From the NCBI GenBank assembly GCA_050694055.1, contig JBOGWX010000132.1, positions 1 through 31,685 of the forward strand: a DNA stretch of 31,685 bases, given 5' to 3'. The translations under genes and the position numbers were made by a program. Of this stretch, positions 1 to 7,202 are shown piece by piece. The stretch comes from WHSV01 sp050694055. GTDB taxonomy: Bacteria > Actinomycetota > CADDZG01 > WHSQ01. The notes beneath the pieces are model-generated. The model worked only from the letters and a program-made list of their open reading frames with translations, was not told the origin of the DNA and made no database searches. The first letter of the stretch is position 1. Each line of letters starts with the position of its first letter.

Positions 1-153
1 ATGCGGTCCATGCGGTCCATGCGGTCCATGCGGTCCATGCGGTCCATGCGGTCCATGCGGTCCATGCGGTCCATGCGGTCCATGCGGTCCATGCGGTCCA
101 TGCGGTCCATGCGGTCCATGCGGTACATGCGGTACATGCGGTCCATGCGGTAC
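1..153. repeat. 9-bp tandem repeat, 17 units (ATGCGGTCC)
   Basis: Seventeen head-to-tail copies of ATGCGGTCC run from the first base to about 153. The first 13 are identical. Units 14, 15 and 17 read ATGCGGTAC, and unit 16 returns to the main form. Because the unit is a multiple of three, the plus strand is open through it and would encode Met-Arg-Ser repeats. No ribosome-binding site or recognisable protein follows, so I treat it as non-coding. It lies just beyond the stop codon of the minus-strand ABC ATPase gene. The array touches the window edge, so its true length is unknown. Confidence 0.95.
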
Positions 154-173
154 ATCAGTGGACCGCATGTACC
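131..173. repeat. Inverted copy of the repeat capping the array (hairpin)
   Basis: GGTACATGCGGTCC at 131-144 is matched by its exact reverse complement at 160-173, with one more A-T pair (145/159) and a 13-nt loop. The right end of the tandem array is therefore followed by one repeat unit in the opposite orientation, which can form a 15-bp stem. It may be a transcript-end structure or a recombination scar. No T-run follows. Confidence 0.8.
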
Positions 174-212
174 AGCTGATCTGGCGATTCTCGAGAGCAC
201 ACCTATATGTGT

Positions 213-242
213 GAGGCGTCCGCGCTCGATCGGGGGACGCTC
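213..242 (-). terminator. Weak terminator-like hairpin at the ABC ATPase gene end
   Basis: GCGTCC (216-221) pairs with GGACGC (235-240). The stem extends to GAG/TC with one bulged G and overlaps the ATPase stop codon at 241-243. A second short inverted repeat, CACAC-N6-GTGTG, lies at 198-213. No U-tract follows on the minus strand, so termination is only possible. Confidence 0.3.
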
Positions 243-1356
243 AGCGCGGTGAAGAGCCGCCTTGGGGATGACCGGCGGAGGGACGGGGGAGCACGCGGAG
301 GGCGTCCGGCGGGATGCGCACGCTAACGGTTACGCCGGACCGCAGGCTCTCCTCCTGACCTTGATTGGGGACCATGACCTGCAGCGAACGATCGAATGGG
401 AGTCTCACCATCACCTGGCTGATGGCACCGACGTAGACGACTCGTTCCACCATGCCGGGAACGTGATTCGCGCCGGTGCTCGCCTCCGTCTCGAGGTGCA
501 CGCGCTCCGGGCGCACCACGACCACTACCTCACCACGCGCCTGCAGGTCGCCGGTGCCTGCGAGCAATTCGTAATCACCGAGTTTGACGCGGCAGCCGGC
601 TGTGCCGTTCGCTCCGAGGGCCACGCCGGGCATGGTGTTGGACACTCCGAGGAAGTCGGCGACGTACAACGAACTCGGCTCGTCGTAGACCTGCTGAGGC
701 GTGCCGATCTGCTCGATCTCGCCCTCCGACATCACCGCGAGGCGGTCCGACATCGTCAGCGCCTCTTCCTGATCGTGCGTTACGTAGACGAACGTAATAC
801 CGACCTGCTCCTGCAACGCCTTCAATTCGATCTGCAGCGATTTGCGGAGTTTCGCATCCAGTGCACCAAGAGGCTCGTCGAGAAGAAGCACCGACGGATT
901 CAGAATCAACGCGCGCGCCAGGGCAACGCGCTGCTGCTGGCCACCCGACAGTTGGTGCGGCCGTCTGTCCCCGAACTTCTCGAGCTGAACGAGAACAAGT
1001 GCATCCCGCACCCTGCGTCTGACCTCGTCCTTGGAGGGCTTGGAGAAGCGCAGACCGAAGGCGACGTTCTGGGAGACGTTCAGGTGTGGGAAGAGCGCGT
1101 AGTTCTGGAACACCGTATTGACGTTGCGCTTGTGCGGAGGGACGTCGGCCATGTCATTCTCGTCCAGCAGAATGCGGCCGGCGGTGGGTCGTTCGAAACC
1201 CGCGACCATGCGCAGGGTGGTCGTCTTGCCGCAGCCGGACGGGCCGAGCAGTGAAAAGAACTCGCCGGCCGAAATGTCGACGTTGATGCCGCGCACCGCC
1301 TCGAAGTCGCCAAAGCGCTTGGTTAGGTCGACGAGCTGGACGTGACCCCCGGGCAT
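241..1356 (-). CDS. ABC transporter ATP-binding protein, PotA/spermidine-putrescine type
   Basis: This 371-residue protein is the cytoplasmic ATPase subunit of an importer. Walker A GPSGCGKTT is at residues 38-46, the signature LSGGQQQ at about 136-142, Walker B LLLD with catalytic E161 at about 157-161, and the H-loop histidine at about 194. Residues after about 240 form the TOBE region typical of the PotA/MalK/CysA class. Its length is normal for that class. It is the last gene of a minus-strand run, with its ATG 9 nt after the upstream aminotransferase stop. The amine-catabolic neighbours favour a polyamine or related amine substrate, but that is inference. The permeases and binding protein are not in the window; a tandem repeat lies downstream where they might be expected. 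Confidence 0.93.
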   Translation of the reverse strand: MPGGHVQLVDLTKRFGDFEAVRGINVDISAGEFFSLLGPSGCGKTTTLRMVAGFERPTAGRILLDENDMADVPPHKRNVNTVFQNYALFPHLNVSQNVAFGLRFSKPSKDEVRRRVRDALVLVQLEKFGDRRPHQLSGGQQQRVALARALILNPSVLLLDEPLGALDAKLRKSLQIELKALQEQVGITFVYVTHDQEEALTMSDRLAVMSEGEIEQIGTPQQVYDEPSSLYVADFLGVSNTMPGVALGANGTAGCRVKLGDYELLAGTGDLQARGEVVVVVRPERVHLETEASTGANHVPGMVERVVYVGAISQVMVRLPFDRSLQVMVPNQGQEESLRSGVTVSVRIPPDALRVLPRPSAGHPQGGSSPR

Positions 1357-1365
1357 CCTCCCTCC

Positions 1366-2736
1366 TTAGTTCCGAATGGCCTTGGCCATGGTTTCGAAGT
1401 TCGTGAGGAAACGATCGGTGTCCTCCTCGCCATGCTGCACCGAGATGAGCCACTGTTCGGCCTTGCCCCAGGGCGGCAGGAACACCCCTCCGGCGTGCTG
1501 GAACAGCCAGTGGGCATGACCGGTGCGGTCGTCGATGGTGAGAAAGTCCCGGTAATTGCGAACCTGGTCCGGCGAGAACGTGACCGCCCCCTTGGCACCG
1601 ATGCTCACGACGTAGGCCGGCAACTCGAACTCGTCTACTATCCGCTCGGACTCCACGACCATCATCTTATTGAGCCGCTCTAGATTGTCGTACGCGGCGC
1701 GGTCGAGAGTTTCGAGCGTGGCGCGGGCCGCCGCCATCGTGAGTGGATTGCCGTTGAACGTGCCTACCTGCTCGTACCCTCCGTCCGAGATGAAGCCCAT
1801 GACCTCGGCGGTGCCGCCTAGCGCGCCGCAGGCAATCCCACCTCCGAGAGCCTTGGCGAGGCACACGATGTCCGGCGTCACACCCGAAAGTCGGGTGACG
1901 CCACCCGGGCCGGTCGTGAGTCCGGTCTTGACCTCGTCGAAAACAAGCAGCGCTCCGTTCTTCTTCGTCACGGCGCGCAGGCCCTCGAGATAACCGGGTT
2001 CCGGCTTGATGATGCCGGCGTTCATCATGATCGGCTCGACGATCATGCCGGCGATACGGCCTTGGTGCTCGGCGAACACCCGCTCGAGCATGTCGAGGTC
2101 GTTGTAGGACACCGAGATCGTGAGGTCCGTGATGGCGCTCGGCAGCCCCGCGCCGGCTTGAGCACTCGCCGGCCGATGAGCGGGCCCGATCTCGTCGGCC
2201 CCGTTGGCTACCGACACCATGACCGAGTCGTGGTGGCCGTGGTAGCAACCCTCGACCTTGATGATGAGATCGCGCTCGGTGATGGCGCGCATGAGGTGCA
2301 CGGCGTCCATGGTGGTCTCGGTGCCGGAGTTGCTGAAGCGCCACAGGGGCAGCCCCCATCGCTCGGCGAGCATCGAGGCGACGGCGATCGCGTCCTCGGT
2401 GGGTTGGGCGAAGTGGGTGCCGCGCGCCACCCGGCTCGAGACGGCATCAACCACCGCGGGATGAGCGTGGCCCATCAGGCCAACTCCGTAACCCCCGTTG
2501 AAATCCGAGTACTCGATCCCATCGGCGTCGTAGACCTTGGAGCCACGGCCGTGGCCGACCCAGATCATCTGGGGGCGCGCGATCTGCCAGCTCGAGGTCG
2601 CTCCCCCGGCCAGCACCGCCCCGGCCCTGGCGAGCAGCGCCGCCGACCGTTGCTGCCGGTCGAAGAAAGTCCTCTCCTGTGACTCGATCAGCTCGTCGAG
2701 CCGGGAGAGGTCGGCCTCGCTCCATCCTGTGGTCAT
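1366..2736 (-). CDS. Class III PLP aminotransferase, HemL (glutamate-1-semialdehyde aminomutase)-like, paralogue 1
   Basis: This 456-residue fold-type I PLP enzyme has a HemL-style YHGHHD motif near residue 165, FDEVKTG with D267 to bind the pyridine nitrogen, and the Schiff-base lysine K295 in CLAKALGGG. The family includes glutamate-1-semialdehyde aminomutase and many amine or beta-amino acid aminotransferases. An amine or amino-acid transaminase in catabolism fits the neighbours better than haem synthesis, because a close paralogue lies at 7203-8567 and no haem genes are nearby. The ATG is preceded by AAAGGAGA about 10 nt away, a strong ribosome-binding site. It sits between the Rieske gene (69-nt gap holding its own promoter and operator) and the ABC ATPase. 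Confidence 0.9.
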   Translation of the reverse strand: MTTGWSEADLSRLDELIESQERTFFDRQQRSAALLARAGAVLAGGATSSWQIARPQMIWVGHGRGSKVYDADGIEYSDFNGGYGVGLMGHAHPAVVDAVSSRVARGTHFAQPTEDAIAVASMLAERWGLPLWRFSNSGTETTMDAVHLMRAITERDLIIKVEGCYHGHHDSVMVSVANGADEIGPAHRPASAQAGAGLPSAITDLTISVSYNDLDMLERVFAEHQGRIAGMIVEPIMMNAGIIKPEPGYLEGLRAVTKKNGALLVFDEVKTGLTTGPGGVTRLSGVTPDIVCLAKALGGGIACGALGGTAEVMGFISDGGYEQVGTFNGNPLTMAAARATLETLDRAAYDNLERLNKMMVVESERIVDEFELPAYVVSIGAKGAVTFSPDQVRNYRDFLTIDDRTGHAHWLFQHAGGVFLPPWGKAEQWLISVQHGEEDTDRFLTNFETMAKAIRN

Positions 2737-2751
2737 GGCTTCAGGTCTCCT

Positions 2752-2767
2752 TTGAACCGCTGTTCAA
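2752..2767. promoter_or_regulatory. Perfect palindromic operator TTGAAC-N4-GTTCAA
   Basis: A 6-bp perfect inverted repeat with a 4-nt spacer lies 15 nt upstream of the HemL-like aminotransferase start, directly downstream of its putative -10 box. A near-identical site lies at 4080-4095. On the minus strand the two sites read ATGTTGAACAGCGGTTCA and, at the other locus, ATGTTGAATGGCCGTTCA. A dimeric repressor covering the transcription start is the simplest reading. Confidence 0.55.
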
Positions 2768-2768
2768 C

Positions 2769-2798
2769 ATCATAGGGGCACGGCCCCCGGCGCGTCAC
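2769..2798 (-). promoter_or_regulatory. Putative promoter of the HemL-like aminotransferase
   Basis: On the minus strand GTGACG (2798-2793) and TATGAT (2774-2769) are separated by 18 nt and resemble -35 and -10 boxes. The operator palindrome begins 1 nt downstream of the -10. A GGGGC/GCCCC hairpin (2775-2787) lies in the spacer. This suggests the gene can be transcribed independently of the Rieske gene. Confidence 0.4.
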
Positions 2799-2805
2799 GG
2801 ACGGC

Positions 2806-3996
2806 TCAGCGACGAACGTCCGAGAAGTGGGGTACGGGCTCTCGCACTCCCCCATTGAGGTAGCCCTGAGCCACCATGAGGTCGAACTCGTACACCTGGA
2901 CCTCCTGCTCAGAGAAGGGACCTTGCCGGTAGCCGGGGCCGGCGCTCCCACGCTGTACCGCTTCGCAGGCGTTCCAGTCCTGCCGGTTCGTAACGTCCCA
3001 AAAGTCGGATGCGAACGAAGGGTCGAAGTCGCCGTGTCCACGCGACTCCGGCGGAAAGAGCCACTGGCACTCGACGAAGGTTCGACCGGGTGACAACGGT
3101 TCGATGCGGTGCGTCATGAGGTAGTCGGGATGGGGACTAATCAGCACATTGGGCCACAGCATGTAGTAGCCGACGTCCTTGGCCGAGTCGTCGTCGAGCC
3201 CCCGGATGCGAACGCCCGCGCTGCGTCCGTCGAGCGACATGGTCTCGACTCCGTCGCGCAGCCGCATGGTCCCTCCGACCCACAATCCCGTCGGGGAAAT
3301 ACCCTCGCCCGAGGTCGGCGAGCTGACCGCGCAGAGCTCCGGGTGGATCTCGGTGCAGTGATAGCACTCGTGATAGTTCTCGACGATGATCTTCCAGTTG
3401 GCCGCTATCTCGTAGCTATGGCTGGCGCCTACGAACATCCGCCCCGGCTCGTAGGGGATCAAGAGGTCGTCGAGGTTGCCGACGTGGTCCCCGAAGGTGG
3501 GCGCGTCACCGGACACGTTGACGAAGACCCAGCCGTGCCACTCGCGCACGTCGGCGGTCCGCAGGGAGTGATCGGGATCGTTCTTGTCGAAGCCCGGCTG
3601 GACGGCCATGGTCGGCCCTCCCTTGAAGCTTCCATCGAGCGCGTAGGTCCACCGGTGGTAGGGGCACTGCACGGTCTTGCGCTGAGTCGTGGCCCCGCAC
3701 ACCAGCAGCTCGTGCCCCCGATGCCTGCAGGTGTTGTGAAAGGCGCGCAGCACGTGGTCTTCGCCCCGGATCAAGAGAATGCCGGACCCGCCGACCTCGA
3801 CCGCGTGCTGGCTCCCCGGTGCGGCCAGCTCGTCGCTCCTGCCCACGCACACCCATGAGGTCGCGAAGAAACTCTGGCGCTCCCAATCGAGGATGTCCTC
3901 GGAGTGGTAGGCGACCCCCGGAAGCGTGCGAGCTTCGTAGAACGGCTGCGTGCAGAGCCGGACTCGGGCCGCGTCTATGGGCGCCGTTTGCGTCAT
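2806..3996 (-). CDS. Rieske non-haem iron oxygenase, large subunit (CntA/GbcA-like)
   Basis: This 396-residue protein has a Rieske [2Fe-2S] centre, with C90-x-H92 and C111-x2-H114. The mononuclear iron site lies in ENYHECYHCTEIHP, with H213 and H218 as ligands and E210 nearby. Such oxygenases hydroxylate aromatic rings, or oxidatively cleave quaternary amines such as carnitine, choline or glycine betaine. The ECYHC form and the amine-catabolic neighbours favour an N-alkyl amine substrate, but the sequence alone does not fix this. It needs a ferredoxin/reductase partner, and none is encoded in the window. The ATG has GAGGAG about 8 nt upstream. A TATGAT -10 box at 4071-4066 lies upstream, beside the second operator palindrome. 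Confidence 0.9.
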   Translation of the reverse strand: MTQTAPIDAARVRLCTQPFYEARTLPGVAYHSEDILDWERQSFFATSWVCVGRSDELAAPGSQHAVEVGGSGILLIRGEDHVLRAFHNTCRHRGHELLVCGATTQRKTVQCPYHRWTYALDGSFKGGPTMAVQPGFDKNDPDHSLRTADVREWHGWVFVNVSGDAPTFGDHVGNLDDLLIPYEPGRMFVGASHSYEIAANWKIIVENYHECYHCTEIHPELCAVSSPTSGEGISPTGLWVGGTMRLRDGVETMSLDGRSAGVRIRGLDDDSAKDVGYYMLWPNVLISPHPDYLMTHRIEPLSPGRTFVECQWLFPPESRGHGDFDPSFASDFWDVTNRQDWNACEAVQRGSAGPGYRQGPFSEQEVQVYEFDLMVAQGYLNGGVREPVPHFSDVRR

Positions 3997-4065
3997 TGCG
4001 AGCTCCTCGAAACGGATGTCGTGCTCGGAGAAGATACCCCTCGACGGGACCCCTCCCCCGCTGTC

Positions 4066-4095
4066 ATCATAGCCGGATGTTGAATGGCCGTTCAG
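4066..4095. promoter_or_regulatory. Divergent control region with operator TTGAAT-N4-GTTCAG
   Basis: The palindrome at 4080-4095 lies 7 nt before the amidohydrolase GTG and 83 nt upstream of the Rieske ATG. It matches the operator at 2752-2767 in spacing and in 10 of 12 half-site bases. On the minus strand TATGAT at 4071-4066 can be the -10 box of the Rieske promoter, with the palindrome over its -35 region. One regulator bound here could control both divergent genes. Confidence 0.5.
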
Positions 4096-4102
4096 TAATC
4101 CC

Positions 4103-5716
4103 GTGAGCGAACTGCTCTTGACCGGGGGGCCGGTCTACCTCGGGGGTGGACGGACGACCGAGGCGGTGCTGGTGCGAGGAGACCGTATCGCGGCCGTCGG
4201 TCCGCGCGCGGAGGTCACGGGGAGAGCGGATCTTGCGGCGCGCGTGGTCGACGTGGGTGGCGGCATGGTCCTGCCCGCCTTTCAGGACGCTCACGCCCAT
4301 CCACTGCTGGGGGGCCTTGGCCAGCTCCAATGCGACCTCCACGACCTCCCCTCTTCCGAGCGAGTGATCGAGACGGTCGAGCGCTACTCCATCGAGCATC
4401 CCGACGATGACTGGATCGTCGGCGGGGGCTGGGAGCTGCAGCAGTTCACGGACGGGCCGCATCGCTCCCAACTCGACGACATCGAGCCCCACCGGCCGAT
4501 CTGCCTCGTCGACACCAACGTGCACACCGCATGGGTCAACTCGCGCGCGCTGCAGCTCGCGGGAATCGACCGCGACACCGCCGACCCGCCCGACGGACGC
4601 ATCGAGCGCGACGCCCACGGTGAGCCGACGGGCGTGCTGCACGAGGGGGCCGAGGTGCTGGTGCGCGACCTCGTGCCGTCGCCGAGCGAAGACCGGTATC
4701 TGGAAGGACTTCGGCTTGCTCAGAGGCAACTGCACGCACTCGGAATCAGTGCGTGGCAGGACGCGTGGATCGAGGCGGACACTCTCGAGATCTACAGGAA
4801 GTTCGACGACGCCGGCGAGCTCACCGCGCGCGTCGTGTTATCGCTGCTGTGGGACCGCCATAAGGGTGAAGCGCAGCTCGACGATCTGCTCGAGATGCGA
4901 AAGCTCGGGACGACCGGCCGGCTCGATGCCAATACGGCCAAGCTCTTCCTCGACGGAGTCGTCGAGACCTTCACCGCCTCGGTGCTCGAGCCCTACCTCG
5001 ACGCAGCGGGAGCCTTTACCGACAACCACGGGATCGACATGTTCGACCCGGTCGACCTGGTTCGCTATGCCACTCTGCTCGACCGCGAGGGCTTTCAGCT
5101 CCACTTCCATGCGATCGGTGACCGAGCCGTGAGGCTGGGTCTCGATGCTCTAGCGGCGGCTCGCTCGGCCAACGGCGCGAGGGATGCTCGCCATCACATC
5201 GCCCACGTTCAGCTCGTCCATCCAGACGACATCGGGCGGTTCGCAGACCTCGACGTCGTCGTCAACGCGCAGCCCTACTGGGCACAGTACGACTCGGCGA
5301 TGGAGGACCTGACGCTCGCATATCAGACTCGGGAGCGGCAGAGGTGGATGTATCCCTTCGGCAACCTGTTGCGATCCGGCGCTCGCATTGCCATGGGCAG
5401 CGACTGGCCCGTGACGACTGCCAATCCGTTGCACGAGCTCGAGGTAGCGGTCCGGCGCACGCCCGTCGAGGATCCGGGGGCCGAGGTCTTTCTTCCGGAA
5501 CAACGACTCGACCTGGCAACCGCGCTCGATGCCTTCACCACGAATTCGGCCTTCGTCAATCGCGACGACGACTCGGGAACCATTGCGGAGGGACTGCGCG
5601 CCGACCTGGTCGTCGTGGACAAGAACCTCTTCGAACTCGATGGACGGATCAGCGAAGCGAGGGTGCTCCTGACGCTCGCCGGCGGCCGGCCCGTCCACGA
5701 CGAGGGCCTGTTGTGA
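4103..5716 (+). CDS. Amidohydrolase family 3 (YtcJ-like) metal-dependent hydrolase
   Basis: This 537-residue member of the amidohydrolase superfamily has the metal-binding DAHAHP motif (H64, H66), LHFHAIGDRA in the middle of the barrel, the HIAHVQLV segment and a late MGSDWPV carrying the catalytic aspartate. Family members hydrolyse C-N bonds of amides, N-acyl amines or formamides, and the exact substrate cannot be read here. I chose GTG at 4103 because upstream ATGs are out of frame. There is no clear Shine-Dalgarno, and the operator palindrome ends just before it, so the mRNA may be leaderless or nearly so. It is divergent from the Rieske gene and probably co-regulated, so it may release an amine from an acylated precursor. 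Confidence 0.88.
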   Translation: MSELLLTGGPVYLGGGRTTEAVLVRGDRIAAVGPRAEVTGRADLAARVVDVGGGMVLPAFQDAHAHPLLGGLGQLQCDLHDLPSSERVIETVERYSIEHPDDDWIVGGGWELQQFTDGPHRSQLDDIEPHRPICLVDTNVHTAWVNSRALQLAGIDRDTADPPDGRIERDAHGEPTGVLHEGAEVLVRDLVPSPSEDRYLEGLRLAQRQLHALGISAWQDAWIEADTLEIYRKFDDAGELTARVVLSLLWDRHKGEAQLDDLLEMRKLGTTGRLDANTAKLFLDGVVETFTASVLEPYLDAAGAFTDNHGIDMFDPVDLVRYATLLDREGFQLHFHAIGDRAVRLGLDALAAARSANGARDARHHIAHVQLVHPDDIGRFADLDVVVNAQPYWAQYDSAMEDLTLAYQTRERQRWMYPFGNLLRSGARIAMGSDWPVTTANPLHELEVAVRRTPVEDPGAEVFLPEQRLDLATALDAFTTNSAFVNRDDDSGTIAEGLRADLVVVDKNLFELDGRISEARVLLTLAGGRPVHDEGLL

Positions 5717-5754
5717 GGGGGGGACGGCTCGGCGGGCCTCGAGAACGGACGCCG

Positions 5755-7134
5755 TCAGAGCCCTATGAGCCGGTCGAGCAACTCGACTCGGCGTTCGACG
5801 GGTTTGCCCTTGCGATGCTCGGCGTGGTCGGCACTTTCGTAGACGCGCGTTGCGAGGTTGATCCCAATCCACCGCAGGGGCTCCGGCGGCCACCTGCGCG
5901 AGCGATGGTTGACCCAGGGAAGGCGCACGATTTCTGTGTCTCTGCCGAGCAACAGATCGCTCAGTGTTCGGCCCGCGAGATTCGCGGTCGACACGCCGTC
6001 ACCCACGTAGCCACCCGCCCACGCGAGCCCGGAGTCTCGGTCGAATCCCACCGAGCTGTACCAGTCACGCGGCACGCCGAGTGGACCGCCCCATTCGTGG
6101 GTGATGTCGTAGTCGCGCGTCGCCGGAAACAACGTGTGCACGACACTGCGGAGATCCGCGTACACGTCGGGGCGCCACTCGAATTCCGGCTTGACGGCGG
6201 AGCCGAAGTGATAAGGAGCGCCGCGACCACCAAGGGCGATCCGGCCGTCGGCGGTGCGCTGTGCATAGATGAGCAGGTGCCGTCCATCGGTGAGCGTCAC
6301 CCGACGCTGCCAGCCGATCTCATCCCAGACCTCGCGGGGCAGTGGTTGTGTTGCCACCATCAGGGAATAGAGCGGCACCAAGACACGCCCCATACCGTTG
6401 AAGGCGGGCGTGTAGCCCTCCGTGGCGCGCACGATCAACGGCGCCTTGACGCTGCCTCGATCGGTGGTGACGCGACCGGAAGTCAAAGAGGTCGCGGTCG
6501 TTCTCTCGTAAAGCGCCACGCCGAGGCGCTCGACGACCTCCGCCAGACCGCGCGCCAGGAGCGCGGGTTGGAGCGCAGCGCAGTGGGGGGTGAACACGCC
6601 TCCGAGGCAGTTGGGCACACGCACGAGCTCACCGGCCTCGCGAGGCTCGAGCCATCTGGCGTCGTACGCGCCGAAGCCCCAGGATCGCTCCTCTTCGAGC
6701 GCGCCGCGCAGGCGCTCCAGCTGAGACGGCGCGGTCACCAACGTCACCGCTCCAGCCTTTTCGAAATGTATGTCGATGCCTTCGGCCTTAGCGACTCTGC
6801 CGACCTCGTCAACCGCGTCGTGCATCGCTCGCTGCAGGGCGACGACTCCCGCGCGACCGGCGATGCGAGCCGTCTTGTCGCGATCGCCGGCGAAGAAACC
6901 CGAGCACCAGCCCCCATTGCGCCCCGATGCTCCGAAGCCGGCGACCTCCTTTTCGATTACCGCGATGCGCAGAGAGGCATCCGATCTCTTCAGGTAGTAG
7001 GCAGTCCACAGACCGGTGTACCCGGCCCCTATCACGGCGACATCGACCTCGATGTCACCGTCGAGTGGGGGCCGGGGCACCAACTCTCCTGGAAGAATGT
7101 CCATCCACATGCTGATGCTGCGCAGATCTCGCAT
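5755..7134 (-). CDS. FAD-dependent amine oxidase, DAO/PuuB-like
   Basis: The protein is about 459 residues from the chosen ATG, with an N-terminal Rossmann dinucleotide site (GAGYTGLWTAYYL) and the GASGRNGGW segment typical of the DAO family that includes gamma-glutamylputrescine oxidase. These enzymes oxidise a primary or secondary amine to an aldehyde, releasing ammonia and H2O2. An open frame extends upstream to 7212 and would overlap the divergent aminotransferase. I prefer the Met at 7134 because the Rossmann strand then starts about 30 residues in, as usual; a Met at 7110 is also possible. It converges on the amidohydrolase gene (38-nt gap). With the aldehyde dehydrogenase at 8596 it would form an oxidase-dehydrogenase pair. 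Confidence 0.88.
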   Translation of the reverse strand: MRDLRSISMWMDILPGELVPRPPLDGDIEVDVAVIGAGYTGLWTAYYLKRSDASLRIAVIEKEVAGFGASGRNGGWCSGFFAGDRDKTARIAGRAGVVALQRAMHDAVDEVGRVAKAEGIDIHFEKAGAVTLVTAPSQLERLRGALEEERSWGFGAYDARWLEPREAGELVRVPNCLGGVFTPHCAALQPALLARGLAEVVERLGVALYERTTATSLTSGRVTTDRGSVKAPLIVRATEGYTPAFNGMGRVLVPLYSLMVATQPLPREVWDEIGWQRRVTLTDGRHLLIYAQRTADGRIALGGRGAPYHFGSAVKPEFEWRPDVYADLRSVVHTLFPATRDYDITHEWGGPLGVPRDWYSSVGFDRDSGLAWAGGYVGDGVSTANLAGRTLSDLLLGRDTEIVRLPWVNHRSRRWPPEPLRWIGINLATRVYESADHAEHRKGKPVERRVELLDRLIGL

Positions 7135-7202
7135 GACAGCACGATAGTGGCAAGGGCCTGCGGAGTACATTTGAGAGCGAGGAAACGGGAGGAACCAGTG
7201 AC

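Noticed and set aside
1..153. CRISPR array
   Set aside because: The units are 9 bp and directly adjacent, with no spacers and no cas genes.
1..252. Open frame encoding Met-Arg-Ser repeats on the plus strand
   Set aside because: It is open only because the 9-bp unit is a multiple of three. There is no ribosome-binding site and no recognisable domain after the repeat.
781..802. Second copy of the desaturase operator (TTACGTAGACG-AA-CGTAA)
   Set aside because: It lies inside the ABC ATPase coding region, encodes the conserved VYVTHDQ segment and contains a 2-base insertion, so it is a coincidence.
262..1254. 330-codon plus-strand frame opposite the ABC ATPase
   Set aside because: It is antisense to a gene with complete Walker and signature motifs. 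Its His/Arg/Val-rich composition is typical of a shadow frame in GC-rich DNA.
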